64,000 nt of DNA, from contig NZ_CP088261.1 of assembly GCF_021117345.1 (NCBI RefSeq), forward strand, positions 186,001-250,000. Direction: 5' to 3'. The stretch's first letter is position 1. Each line of letters starts with the position of its first letter. The DNA is from Microbacterium sp. cx-55 (GTDB lineage Bacteria > Actinomycetota > Actinomycetes > Actinomycetales > Microbacteriaceae). Shown piece after piece: positions 30,729-40,991 of the stretch. Under the pieces are notes generated by a model. That model had not been told where the DNA came from and did not search any database. It worked only from the letters and a program-made list of their open reading frames with translations. A program made the position numbers and the translations under genes.

Positions 30729-30747
30729 TTAGCCGACCCTAACCTCA
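30729..30747 (-). promoter_or_regulatory. DtxR/IdeR-like iron box ahead of ECF ATPase gene
   Basis: On the minus strand TGAGGTTAGGGTCGGCTAA matches about 13 of 19 positions of the DtxR/IdeR consensus, best in the left half. It contains a TANNNT-type TAGGGT and overlaps the TetR stop, giving a possible iron-responsive internal promoter. Confidence 0.45.
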
Positions 30748-31365
30748 GTCGGAAGCGTGCGCGCGCGGCGGGAGTCCGGCGAGGAGTTCGCGGATGCCGA
30801 CGCGATACGCATCCGACAGCACCGCCGCCGGCATTCCGCACAGCAGCGCGAACTGCAGGCCGCGCCACTGCGCGACGATGCGGGTCGCAGCGTTCTCGGC
30901 CGCGGTCTGCGGGTATCCCTCGGCGACGAGCACGTCGCGCACGAGCGCGACCCAGCCCGTGCCGAGCTCGCCGAGAAACTCCGCCCACTCGTCGGGGGCG
31001 CCGATCGCGACTCCGAACCGGTGGAAGAACATCACCAGGTACGGGCGGTTCGCCTCGTCGCCGATGTCGTCCCATGCCCGCAGCAGGCGGGCCTCCAGGG
31101 GCAGATCGTCGGCGCCGAGACGGTCGAAGACCGCCGCGAGGTGCGGAAAACGCTCGGACGCCCGCGCAGCCGCCGCTTGGAGCAGGCCGCCCTTGGAGCC
31201 GAAGTAGTACAGCAGCATCCGGTTGTTCGAACCGATCTGGCGCGCGATGCCCGAGAGGCTGTGGTCGAGCATCCCGTCGGCGAGGATCAGATCGGCGACG
31301 AGCCCCGCAAGGCGCCGCCGCTCGGGGGTGTCGGCGGAGGATTCGGCGGTGGGCACGTCCGTCAC
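30745..31365 (-). CDS. TetR family regulator within ECF operon
   Basis: 206 aa from GTG 31365, which overlaps the S component 2 stop as GTGA. The N-terminal helix-turn-helix (about 15-62) contains LAGLVADLILADGMLDHSLSGIARQIGSNNRMLLYYFGSKGGLLQAAAARA, with the TetR YYFGSK motif. A C-terminal ligand domain of about 140 residues includes VMFFHRFGVAIG and an aromatic-rich pocket. It probably regulates this operon in response to the cargo or a drug. No conspicuous palindrome was found at the operon promoter, so the target site is open. Confidence 0.9.
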   Translation of the reverse strand: MTDVPTAESSADTPERRRLAGLVADLILADGMLDHSLSGIARQIGSNNRMLLYYFGSKGGLLQAAAARASERFPHLAAVFDRLGADDLPLEARLLRAWDDIGDEANRPYLVMFFHRFGVAIGAPDEWAEFLGELGTGWVALVRDVLVAEGYPQTAAENAATRIVAQWRGLQFALLCGMPAAVLSDAYRVGIRELLAGLPPRAHASD

Positions 31366-31913
31366 CGCCGTCCGGTGCGGACGACGCCGGCGCGGCGAAG
31401 CCCCACGCCGAGCCGCAGACCGATCGCGGTCCAGGCGGCGGGCGCGAGCACGGCGACGACGAGGTACGCGACCTGCGCCCACGGTGCGTAGCTGGAGATG
31501 TGCGCCGCGAAGGCGACCGCGACCGCGATGACCACCCCGATGATGACCGCCGAGATGTAGAAACGCCACGTGGGCCAGGCGCGATAGCGGGTGAGCGCCG
31601 CGACGAGCTCCTGGATCCCGCCGAACAGGATGGCGGTGCCGAGGTAGCGGAGTGTCCACTGCGGGCTCGTCGCGCTCGCGACCAGAGCCGCCAGCACGTG
31701 GGTGAGAAGCGCGACCCAGGGAAGCCGCAGCACTTCCTGCGCGATGATGCCGGGCAGCACGTGCACCCCGAGAACCAACCCGTACGCGATCGGCACGGTC
31801 GAGAGCACGAAGAGCGTGGCCCAGCCGGCGATGCCACCGAGCAGGCCGGTCACGACACCGATCGCGGCGCAGATCAGCAGCACGCGGGTGGACATGACGA
31901 CGGGACGGGCCAC
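31362..31913 (-). CDS. ECF transporter S component 2 (YkoE-like), first gene of operon
   Basis: 183 aa from GTG 31913 (MARPVVMSTRVLLICAAIGVVTG); the internal ATG 31895 would give 177 aa. Five to six membrane helices. CAAIGVVTGLLGG matches the opening of S component 1 (CAAIGVAGGVLLWG), and both are 183 aa, so they look like diverged paralogues. It is the promoter-proximal gene and overlaps tetR by GTGA. Two S components sharing one ATPase and one T component suggest either two cargoes or a double-S complex as in YkoE-type fusions. The leaderless start excludes an upstream riboswitch. Confidence 0.83.
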   Translation of the reverse strand: MARPVVMSTRVLLICAAIGVVTGLLGGIAGWATLFVLSTVPIAYGLVLGVHVLPGIIAQEVLRLPWVALLTHVLAALVASATSPQWTLRYLGTAILFGGIQELVAALTRYRAWPTWRFYISAVIIGVVIAVAVAFAAHISSYAPWAQVAYLVVAVLAPAAWTAIGLRLGVGLRRAGVVRTGRR

Positions 31914-31919
31914 GGCTCC

Positions 31920-31925
31920 AGCGTA
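31920..31925 (-). promoter_or_regulatory. leaderless promoter -10 TACGCT of ECF operon
   Basis: TACGCT on the minus strand, six bases, then GTG 31913. Same hexamer and spacing as the epimerase and recQ promoters. Confidence 0.6.
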
Positions 31926-31975
31926 CCGGCGGCGGCCGGGCCCCCGGACGCCCCGGACCGGGAAAGACCGGTCGC

Positions 31976-32965
31976 TCAGAGGCGACGCCCGCGACGGCGC
32001 AGCCGCACCGCGGGCAGCGGCGGCGCCGGCACGCGTACATCGCCGTGATCGGCGACCCGACCGAAGCGCGCGGAGTGCGCCTCCCATTCCTCGCGGGCGG
32101 CGACGATCTCCTCGTGCGAGCGACCGACGAAGTTCCACCACATGACGATCTCGTCCTCGAACGGTTCGCCGCCGAGGAGGAAGAACGTCGCCCCGGATGC
32201 GGAGTGCACATCGATTCCGTCGCGCTGGATGCCGAGGTACAGCAACTGCATGTCGCCGACGGTCTCGGTGGTGTCCGCATCCGTCGTCACGCGCAGGTCG
32301 CCGTCGACGCCGACGATGGCGTACTCCCATTCCGGATGCAGCGGCACCCGCACACGCGACCCGGCGGGCACCCGCACCTCGGCCCCCACGAGAGGCGTGA
32401 ACGCGCTCGCGGGCGACGTCGTGCCGGCGAACTCGCCCATCACGACGACCGCCTCGGCGCGCTCGCCCGTGACGGCGGGCAGGGTCAGTTGCGGCAGCGA
32501 CGCGTGCTGCTCGAACGCGGGGGCACCGTGGCGTCGGGACTCGGGCAATGCCACCCACAGCTGCAGGGCATCGAGCGGGATCGGCTCGTCGGTCACGGAG
32601 TACTCGCTGTGCGAGATGCCCGCACCACTCGTCATGAGGTTCAGTGCACCGCGCGAGATGAGCACATCGCTGCCGAGCGAGTCGCGGTGACGCACGACGC
32701 CCTCGAACGGCCAGGTCACCGTCTGCAGGCCGATGTGCGGATGCGGCTCCACGCGCATGAGCGCGCGCTGCGGCCCGAAGCGGTCGAGGAAGCACCAGGC
32801 GCCGACCATCGGCAGGTCGCGCTGCGGGAGGGCCCGCCGCACGTCCATCGCGCGCACGCCGCCGAGCGGCACCTCTCGCGCCTCGAGCATGACCGAGCGG
32901 GGTCCGTCGCACTCCACGGCGGATTCGGTGGTCTCCTCGACCGGACCGGCATCGAGCCGCGTCAT
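31976..32965 (-). CDS. pirin family bicupin protein
   Basis: 329 aa. The N-terminal pirin cupin (about 50-165) contains PHPHIGLQTVTWPFEG and RHRDSLGSDVLISRGALNLMTSGAGISHSEYS. The His residues in PHPHIG and SHSE with Glu are the metal ligands of pirins. A second cupin (about 205-290) includes VRVPAGSRVRVPLHPEWEYAIVGVDG. Some pirins oxidise quercetin, others are redox-sensitive transcription cofactors; which applies here is unknown. ATG 32965 overlaps the GNAT stop (ATGA). The C-terminus is Arg-rich. Confidence 0.92.
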   Translation of the reverse strand: MTRLDAGPVEETTESAVECDGPRSVMLEAREVPLGGVRAMDVRRALPQRDLPMVGAWCFLDRFGPQRALMRVEPHPHIGLQTVTWPFEGVVRHRDSLGSDVLISRGALNLMTSGAGISHSEYSVTDEPIPLDALQLWVALPESRRHGAPAFEQHASLPQLTLPAVTGERAEAVVVMGEFAGTTSPASAFTPLVGAEVRVPAGSRVRVPLHPEWEYAIVGVDGDLRVTTDADTTETVGDMQLLYLGIQRDGIDVHSASGATFFLLGGEPFEDEIVMWWNFVGRSHEEIVAAREEWEAHSARFGRVADHGDVRVPAPPLPAVRLRRRGRRL

Positions 32966-33342
32966 CGCTCGCCGCCGCCGCCGCCGCTCGCGTCGGGCTC
33001 GTCGCCCGGGGGCGGCGGCTCCACTCCGGTGAGGCGACTCGAGGGCCAGGCGATGTCGAGGCCCGGCACGTCGTGGCCGCGCAGGTACTTCGCCACGAAC
33101 GGGCACAGCGGTACGACGGTCTCACCGCGCGACGCGACATCCGCCATCGCCGCGGAGATGAGCCGGCTCCCGAGACCCTGCCCCGCATACGCCGGGTCCA
33201 CCTGCGTGTGGGGGAACACGAGCCGCCCGCGCCGGTCGGGCTGGAACCGGGTGAACCCCGCGTCGCGACCGTCGACGCGGATCACGTACTGCCCCTCGGT
33301 ATCCTCGCGGACCACCTGGATCGTCGGATCGTCCTCGCTCAT
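32962..33342 (-). CDS. GNAT-fold N-acetyltransferase (short, GTNAT type)
   Basis: 126 aa. The compact GNAT fold is limited to about 100 residues: GQYVIRVDGRDAGFTRFQPD, LVFPHTQVDPAYAGQGLGSRLISAAMADVASRG (acetyl-CoA loop Q/G-x-G-x-G/A is QGLGSR) and VVPLCPFVAKYLRGH. This matches the short YidJ/GTNAT group, small acetyltransferases with few known substrates. The C-terminal 25 residues are Pro/Gly-rich and disordered-looking. It is translationally coupled to pirin downstream and divergent from the DUF3516 helicase gene. Confidence 0.9.
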   Translation of the reverse strand: MSEDDPTIQVVREDTEGQYVIRVDGRDAGFTRFQPDRRGRLVFPHTQVDPAYAGQGLGSRLISAAMADVASRGETVVPLCPFVAKYLRGHDVPGLDIAWPSSRLTGVEPPPPGDEPDASGGGGGER

Positions 33343-33408
33343 GGCACATCCCCTCGTCGCTGCGTCCACGGTAACGGGCCAGCGGTGCCCGCGGGTCGCC
33401 GCATCCGG

Positions 33409-33414
33409 CAGACT
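33409..33414 (+). promoter_or_regulatory. leaderless promoter -10 CAGACT of DUF3516 helicase
   Basis: CAGACT, six bases, ATG 33421: the same spacing with C in the first position. Confidence 0.5.
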
Positions 33415-33420
33415 CGAGAG

Positions 33421-35934
33421 ATGACCGCATCCCTCGCCGAGCTCGTCAGAACCGCCGGCGACGACGCGGATGCGCTCTACGACGCCTTCCTGTCGTGGGC
33501 GGTCGATCGGGGCATCGAGCTCTACCCGGCACAGGACGAGGCGGTCATCGAACTCGTATCGGGCGCGAACGTCGTGCTCTCGACCCCCACCGGCACGGGC
33601 AAATCGCTCGTCGCGGTCGCCGCGCACGCTGCCTGCCTCGCCCGCGGCGGTCGCTCCTACTACACGGCGCCGATCAAGGCGCTCGTGAGCGAGAAGTTCT
33701 TCGCGCTCGTCGAGATCTTCGGGGCGGAGAACGTGGGCATGGTCACCGGGGACTCGTCGGTGAACCCGGATGCGTCGATCATCTGCTGCACGGCCGAGAT
33801 CCTCGCGAATCTCGCGCTGCGGCACGGGTCGGATGCGGACGTCGACCAGGTCGTGATGGACGAGTTCCACTACTACGGCGATCCCGATCGCGGGTGGGCG
33901 TGGCAGGTGCCGCTGCTCGCCCTGCCGCGCGCGCAGTTCCTGCTGATGTCGGCGACCCTGGGCGACGTGACCCCGATCACGGCAGACCTGGCGCAGCGCA
34001 CCGGCCGCAGCACCGTCGAGGTCACCGGAGCCGAACGCCCCGTCCCGCTGCACTTCTCCTATGAGCGGCGCCCCGCGCACGAGCTCGTCGAGACGCTGCT
34101 CGAGGCGGGCGAAGCACCCATCTACATCGTGCACTTCTCGCAGCTGCAGGCCATGGAACGCGCGCAAGCGCTCGCGAGCGTCAAGGTCACGACCCGCGCG
34201 CAGCGCGACGAGATCGCCGAGGCGATCGGCGCGTTCCGCTTCACGACCGCGTTCGGCAAGACGCTGTCGCGACTCGTGCGCTCGGGCATCGGCGTGCACC
34301 ACGCGGGGATGCTGCCGCGCTACCGACGCCTCGTCGAGACCCTCGCCCAGCAAGGGCTGCTCCGCGTCATCTGCGGCACCGACACCCTCGGGGTCGGCAT
34401 CAACGTGCCGATCCGCACCGTCCTGCTGACCGCGCTGTCGAAGTTCGACGGCACCAAGATGCGCCAGGTCAGCGCCCGCGAGTTCCACCAGATCGCCGGT
34501 CGCGCCGGACGCGCGGGCTACGACACCTACGGCAACGTCGTCGTGATGGCGCCCGAGTGGGAGATCGAGAACGCCGAGTCGCTGCGCCGGGCCGGCGACG
34601 ACGCCGCGAAGCGCAAGAAGATCGTCCGCAAGAAGGCGCCGGCGGGCGTCGTGAACTGGGGCGAGGGGTCGTTCGAGCGACTCATCGAGGCGCCTCCGGA
34701 GCCGCTCGTTCCGCAGATGCAGCTCACCGCCGCGATGCTCATCAACGTCATCGGCCGCGGCGGCGACGTGTTCGCCGACGTCCGCGCGCTCGTGTTCGAC
34801 AACCACGAACCGCGTGCCCGGCAGCTCGCGCTCGCCCGCCGCGCGCTGGCGATCTTCCGCACGCTCCGCACGGCCGGTGTCGTCGAGGTCGGGCCGGATG
34901 GCCGCATCCGGCTCACCGTCGACCTGCAACCCAACTTCGCCCTGAACCAGCCGCTGTCGCCGTTCGCGCTCGCCGCGATCGAATTGCTCGACCCGGAAGA
35001 CGCCGCGGGGGCCGCCGGGTCGGGGCACTACGCCCTCGACGTCGTGAGCGTCATCGAGGCGACGCTCGACGACCCGCGGCCCGTGCTCAAACAGCAGGAG
35101 TTCAAAGCGCGCGGCGAAGCGGTCGGGGCGATGAAGCGCGACGGCATCGAGTACGACGAGCGGATGGCCCTTCTCGAGGAGGTCACGCACCCGAAGCCCC
35201 TCGCGGATCTCCTGGCGCAGTCGTTCGAGGTCTTCGCGAGCAGTCAGCCGTGGATCCGGGATTTCGAGCTGCGACCGAAGTCGGTCGTCCGTGACATGTT
35301 CGAGCAGGCGTTCTCGTTCGCCGAGTTCGTCTCGTGGTACCAGCTCGGCCGGAGCGAAGGCCTCGTGCTCCGCTACCTCAGCGACGCCTACCGGGCGATC
35401 CGGCAGACCGTGCCGTCCGAGGCCCGCACCGACGAACTGCTCGACATCATCGAGTGGCTCGGCGAGCTCGTGCGGCAGGTCGACTCGAGCCTCGTCGATG
35501 AGTGGGAGAGCCTCATCCACCCCGAGGCGACGCCGCTCGGTGCCCCGATCGTGCCGCCGGCGCCGCCATCCGTGGTCACCAACCGCCGCGCGTTCACGGT
35601 GCTCGTGCGCAACGAGCTGTTCCGCCGGGTGACGCTCGCCGCGCGGCAGCGCGACGACGAGCTCGTGGCGCTCGATCCCGAGATCGACTGGCCGGCCGTG
35701 CTCGACGCCTACTTCGACGAGCACGACGAGATCCTCACGGGTGGTCCCGCGCGGTCGCCCGCGCTGTGCACGATCGACGAGTCGGACGCGACCGCCGGTC
35801 TCTGGCGCGTGGAGCAGATCCTCGACGATCCGGACGGCAACCACGACTGGCGCATCCGCGCGGAGGTCGACCTCGCTGCATCCGCCGAAGAGGGCACCGC
35901 CGTCGTCCGGGTGACCGAGGCCCTGCGCCTGTAG
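33421..35934 (+). CDS. superfamily 2 helicase with C-terminal DUF3516
   Basis: 837 aa. SF2 helicase core (about 35-400): motif I STPTGTGKS, YTAPIKALVSEKF, the motif II variant DEFHYY (DEFH where DEAD/DEAH is usual), SAT in LLMSATLGD, ICGTDTLGVGINVPI, and HQIAGRAGRAGYDTYG. The C-terminal about 400 residues form DUF3516, found on this actinobacterial helicase group. The HQIAGRAGRAG motif and the Ski2-like layout suggest RNA rather than DNA unwinding, but the substrate is not established. The start is set by the leaderless promoter. It stands alone, and a repeat-rich gap follows. Confidence 0.92.
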   Translation: MTASLAELVRTAGDDADALYDAFLSWAVDRGIELYPAQDEAVIELVSGANVVLSTPTGTGKSLVAVAAHAACLARGGRSYYTAPIKALVSEKFFALVEIFGAENVGMVTGDSSVNPDASIICCTAEILANLALRHGSDADVDQVVMDEFHYYGDPDRGWAWQVPLLALPRAQFLLMSATLGDVTPITADLAQRTGRSTVEVTGAERPVPLHFSYERRPAHELVETLLEAGEAPIYIVHFSQLQAMERAQALASVKVTTRAQRDEIAEAIGAFRFTTAFGKTLSRLVRSGIGVHHAGMLPRYRRLVETLAQQGLLRVICGTDTLGVGINVPIRTVLLTALSKFDGTKMRQVSAREFHQIAGRAGRAGYDTYGNVVVMAPEWEIENAESLRRAGDDAAKRKKIVRKKAPAGVVNWGEGSFERLIEAPPEPLVPQMQLTAAMLINVIGRGGDVFADVRALVFDNHEPRARQLALARRALAIFRTLRTAGVVEVGPDGRIRLTVDLQPNFALNQPLSPFALAAIELLDPEDAAGAAGSGHYALDVVSVIEATLDDPRPVLKQQEFKARGEAVGAMKRDGIEYDERMALLEEVTHPKPLADLLAQSFEVFASSQPWIRDFELRPKSVVRDMFEQAFSFAEFVSWYQLGRSEGLVLRYLSDAYRAIRQTVPSEARTDELLDIIEWLGELVRQVDSSLVDEWESLIHPEATPLGAPIVPPAPPSVVTNRRAFTVLVRNELFRRVTLAARQRDDELVALDPEIDWPAVLDAYFDEHDEILTGGPARSPALCTIDESDATAGLWRVEQILDDPDGNHDWRIRAEVDLAASAEEGTAVVRVTEALRL

Positions 35935-36030
35935 CCGCCGGCCCGGGCTCTGCCGCTGTAGCTGTGGCCGGGTGTCGTCGCGCCTTGTGACGGTACCCGC
36001 GGGCGACGTCCCTGCGGGGACTGGGCTGAC

Positions 36031-36093
36031 AACTCCTCCACTTCTCGGGGTTCTCGGCCTAGCGGTGGTCCGGCGTGCGGTTTTGGAGGAGTT
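36031..36093. repeat. 63-bp element with terminal inverted repeats, copy 1
   Basis: Ends are AACTCCTCCA and TGGAGGAGTT, perfect 10-bp inverted repeats. The interior contains CGGCGTGCGGTTT, shared with copy 2. Confidence 0.88.
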
Positions 36094-36190
36094 ACCCGCT
36101 GCGGGCAGCCCTGACGCAGGCCGCGCCTGCCGGTGGTCCGCGCGGCGCGGCGGTGGTGGCTGGTGGCCGTCGCGCCGGGGGCCGGCCGAT

Positions 36191-36253
36191 AACTCCTCCA
36201 CTTCGAGGGGTTTTCGGCCTCGGGGTGGCCCGGCGTGCGGTTTTGGAGGAGTT
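36191..36253. repeat. 63-bp element with terminal inverted repeats, copy 2
   Basis: Same length, same 10-bp ends and orientation as copy 1, starting 160 bp downstream; about eight internal differences. No clear target-site duplication flanks either copy. Confidence 0.88.
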
Positions 36254-36301
36254 TGCGGGTCGAAGCGTGCGTGACCCGGGAGCGTCGGCCACGCGAGCGG
36301 G

Positions 36302-36307
36302 CAGGAT
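36302..36307 (+). promoter_or_regulatory. leaderless promoter -10 CAGGAT of GH3 gene
   Basis: CAGGAT, six G bases, ATG 36314. Confidence 0.45.
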
Positions 36308-36313
36308 GGGGGG

Positions 36314-37483
36314 ATGCGCGCACACGTCGGATGGGGGAAGGTCGCGGCCGTCGCGCTCGTCGCGGCCGCCGTACTCACCGGCTGCGCGGCGGAGCGGCCC
36401 GTCGGCACCGAACCGGCGTCCGCCGCGCCGACCCCGACCGCCACCCCGACGCCCACTCCGGCGGATCCGATCGCGGGACTCGACCTCGACGAGCGCGTCG
36501 GGCAGCTGTTCATGGTCGGCACGTCCGTCGACGGCGCCGACCCGACCACCCTTGCGGCCGTCGCCGATCAGCGTGTCGCCGGCATCTTCCTGCACGGGCG
36601 TTCGTCGGCCGGGGCCGGCGCCACCGCCGCGCTCGTCGCCCAGTTCACGGCCGTGCACGATTCCGCATCGCCGCGACTCTGGGTCGCGACCGACCAGGAG
36701 GGCGGCGATGTGCAGGTGCTCAGCGGCGACGGGTTCGAGAAGATGCCGACGGCGCTGACGTCCGCTCAGCGCGACGACGCGACCCTGCGGGCCGACGCGG
36801 CGCGGTGGGGTGCGCAGCTTCGCGCTGCGGGCATCGACATGAACCTCGCGCCCGTTGCGGATATCGTGACGAGCCCCGAGACCGCCCGCGACAACAAGCC
36901 GATCGGCATCTACAACCGCGAGTACGGGTTCGACGAGGCGACTGTCGCCGCGAAGTCCGGTGCGTTCGCGCAGGGGATGCGGGATGCGGGCGTACTGCCG
37001 ACGCTGAAGCACTTCCCGGGCCTCGGTCGGGTGACCGGCAATACCGACTACGCGGCCGATGTCGTCGACGGCCAGGTCGGCGCCGACTCGCCCGACGTCT
37101 CGGTCTACCGCACGCTGCTGCCGCAGGGCCCCGCGGTCGTGATGATGTCGACCGCCGTGTACGACCGGATCGATCCGAGCGCTCCGGCGGCGTTCTCGGC
37201 GCCCGTGGTGACGGGGCTCCTCCGCGGCGACCTGGGTTTCGACGGGGTCGTGATGACCGACGACCTCTCGGCTCCCGAGCAGGTGGCGCGGTGGTCGCCG
37301 GGTGAACGTGCGACCCTCGCGGTGGATGCGGGCGTCGACCTTCTCCTCGTCTCCGCGGATGCCTCGGTGTTCCCCGAGATGTACGAGGCGGTGCGCTCGC
37401 GGGCCGAGTCCGACCCCGCGTTCGCCGAGAAGGTCGACGACGCCGCCCGCCGGGTCGTCGAGTTGAAAGCGGATTTCCCCTGA
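36314..37483 (+). CDS. GH3 family lipoprotein (NagZ/LpqI-like beta-N-acetylglucosaminidase)
   Basis: 389 aa. Lipoprotein signal with lipobox LTGC (Cys about 24), a Thr/Pro linker, then a GH3 N-terminal barrel (about 52-385). Signatures: VGQLFMVGTS, ATDQEGGDVQVL, KHFPGLG (about 235-241) and the nucleophile Asp in VVMTDDLSAPE. The loop after KHFPG reads RVTGNTDY, while Gram-negative NagZ has a D-x-H acid/base dyad there, so catalysis may use another residue, as in the actinobacterial LpqI branch. Expected to release N-acetylglucosamine from wall fragments at the cell surface. The start is leaderless ATG 36314. Confidence 0.88.
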   Translation: MRAHVGWGKVAAVALVAAAVLTGCAAERPVGTEPASAAPTPTATPTPTPADPIAGLDLDERVGQLFMVGTSVDGADPTTLAAVADQRVAGIFLHGRSSAGAGATAALVAQFTAVHDSASPRLWVATDQEGGDVQVLSGDGFEKMPTALTSAQRDDATLRADAARWGAQLRAAGIDMNLAPVADIVTSPETARDNKPIGIYNREYGFDEATVAAKSGAFAQGMRDAGVLPTLKHFPGLGRVTGNTDYAADVVDGQVGADSPDVSVYRTLLPQGPAVVMMSTAVYDRIDPSAPAAFSAPVVTGLLRGDLGFDGVVMTDDLSAPEQVARWSPGERATLAVDAGVDLLLVSADASVFPEMYEAVRSRAESDPAFAEKVDDAARRVVELKADFP

Positions 37484-37558
37484 GCTCGGCAACCCCCTCT
37501 TCAGGCGGCATCGCAGCGGTACGTTGGCAGCTCGATCGGTCGAGGGGGAGGAGGCGTC

Positions 37559-38026
37559 ATGGCGTCATCGCGGGAAGATGTGGTCGGGGAAATTCTGGCG
37601 TTGAACGGGGAGGATGTTCCGTTCGCGTTCGCGGCGTTCGAGGGTGGTGTGGTCGGGGTCTGGGATTACGCCGACGCGAAGTGGGCCGGCCTGTTGGCGG
37701 CGGGGCAGATCAGTCGCGATTACGAGCTGACCGTGACGCTGCACGACGACGGAAGCTACTCGCTCCTCGATGAGACGCACGACACGCAGACCCGGCTCGA
37801 CACGAAGGGTCTGCATCACGAGCGTTCGTTCTTCAAAGGAACGAAGCGCACCTTCAGCTTCAACGCGTCGTTCGCCCCGATCGCGTCCGATCACGGTCAG
37901 GTCGGCAACACGTTCGGGTGGAAGTTCGACACCGAGGAGATGAAGGAGCCCGTCCGCGAGATCCTCACTCGCTACGGATGGATCCCTCGCCACCGATCCT
38001 TCCTCGATCGACTCTTCGGGCGCTGA
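37559..38026 (+). CDS. unrecognised 155-aa soluble protein
   Basis: 155 aa from ATG 37559, preceded by GGAGGAGG 5-12 nt upstream, one of the strongest ribosome sites in the window. No signal peptide or membrane helix. Alternating charge and aromatic strands (FAFAAFEGGVVGVWDYADAKW, YELTVTLHDDGSYSLLDET, TFGWKFDTEEMKEPVREIL) suggest a small beta-rich domain with a C-terminal helix ending RHRSFLDRLFGR. No catalytic motif is recognised. Monocistronic between the GH3 and DUF1697 genes. Confidence 0.72.
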   Translation: MASSREDVVGEILALNGEDVPFAFAAFEGGVVGVWDYADAKWAGLLAAGQISRDYELTVTLHDDGSYSLLDETHDTQTRLDTKGLHHERSFFKGTKRTFSFNASFAPIASDHGQVGNTFGWKFDTEEMKEPVREILTRYGWIPRHRSFLDRLFGR

Positions 38027-38128
38027 CGTCCGGATGCCGGCCCGCCCTCGGCCGGACGGCGGTCCGCCGCCGGCCGGATGACGGGCCGCCGGCAGTCCCG
38101 CCGGTCACCGGATGTCCGGTCACCGCGC

Positions 38129-38134
38129 CATGAT
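38129..38134 (+). promoter_or_regulatory. leaderless promoter -10 CATGAT of DUF1697 gene
   Basis: CATGAT, six bases, GTG 38141. Just upstream, the decamer CCGGTCACCG is directly repeated. Confidence 0.45.
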
Positions 38135-38140
38135 GGCGGG

Positions 38141-38689
38141 GTGACCACCTACCTTGCCTTCCTCCGCGCGATCAATCTTGGGGCGAAGCGCGTCTTCCCG
38201 AAGGACGACATCCGCCGCGCGGTGGAGTCCGCCGGCTTCGACGACGTCGTCACGCATCTGAACACGGGCAACGTGCGCTTCACGAGTGGGATGCGGTCGC
38301 GCCCCCGTATCGAGGAGGCGCTCGAGCGTGCGTTCCTCGCGGACCGCGGATTCGATGTGCCGACGATCGTGTTCTCCGCCGCCGAGTTCGCGGCGCTCGC
38401 CGCGGAGGCCCGCGCGCTCTCGGCGGCGCGCCCGGGACTCGCGCGGCATTACGTGTATCTGCTGAAGGACGAACTCTCGGCGGAGGTGGCGGCGCAGGTC
38501 GAGGCGACGTCCGGACCGCTCGGCGAGATGGTGGTGAGCGGTCGCGCGGCGCACGCGCTCCTCGGGCCCGGGTACGCCGACGGCACGGTCGATCCGCTTC
38601 GTGCGGCGAAGCTGCTCGGGGTGGCGACCAACCGCAACCTCAACGTCGTCTCGGGTCTCGCCGAGCGCTGGTGCACCTCGACCGACTGA
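38141..38689 (+). CDS. DUF1697 family protein
   Basis: 182 aa. Opens TTYLAFLRAINLGAKRVFPKDDIRRAVESAGFDDVVTHLNTGNVRFTS, the family hallmark (YxAFLRGINVGG, L-x-x-x-F-x-x-LGF, T-x-L-x-SGNV pattern). The C-terminus has TNRNLNVVSGLAE with the conserved R-N-x-x-T/V region. DUF1697 proteins are soluble, widespread and of unknown function. GTG 38141 follows a leaderless-type promoter. Single gene, not obviously coupled to recQ, which has its own promoter. Confidence 0.92.
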   Translation: MTTYLAFLRAINLGAKRVFPKDDIRRAVESAGFDDVVTHLNTGNVRFTSGMRSRPRIEEALERAFLADRGFDVPTIVFSAAEFAALAAEARALSAARPGLARHYVYLLKDELSAEVAAQVEATSGPLGEMVVSGRAAHALLGPGYADGTVDPLRAAKLLGVATNRNLNVVSGLAERWCTSTD

Positions 38690-38767
38690 GCCCGGCGACC
38701 TCTCCTCCCCAGCGCACGGTTCGGGTCGGCGGATGCGGGCGCGTGCCGCGGCGTCGGACGCGCTCGT

Positions 38768-38773
38768 TACGCT
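38768..38773 (+). promoter_or_regulatory. leaderless promoter -10 TACGCT of recQ
   Basis: TACGCT, six bases, GTG 38780. Confidence 0.6.
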
Positions 38774-38779
38774 GGTGAG

Positions 38780-40816
<2,037 letters not shown>

Positions 40817-40991
40817 GCGCGATTTCGGCGACGGTGTAGCCGACACACAACCGCAGACGCCCTCGGGCGGCCCCAGGTTTGTACGCATCGTGCAACCGAG
40901 TTGGGAAGCTGTTGTGGCCCTTCTACGTTTTACGTGATGTGCGCTCGTCCTCGACGGAGCGCCTCCCGTCTCCGCAACGAAGGGTGATGCC

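Larger units (their letters stand above)
35935..36301. other. repeat-bearing gap between helicase and GH3 genes
   Basis: About 370 bp without a gene, containing two 63-bp elements with 10-bp terminal inverted repeats and G/C-rich spacer. Confidence 0.7.

Noticed and set aside
31914..32000. TPP riboswitch upstream of the ECF operon
   Set aside because: No CTGAGA thi-box-like motif is present, and the first gene appears leaderless.
36031..36253. CRISPR array
   Set aside because: Only two palindromic repeats of 63 bp with unequal composition and no cas genes; it looks like a terminal-inverted-repeat element.
32962..36549. A 1195-codon minus-strand frame through the DUF3516 helicase gene
   Set aside because: Only its last 126 codons (the GNAT gene from ATG 33342) are real; the rest is antisense to a clear helicase.
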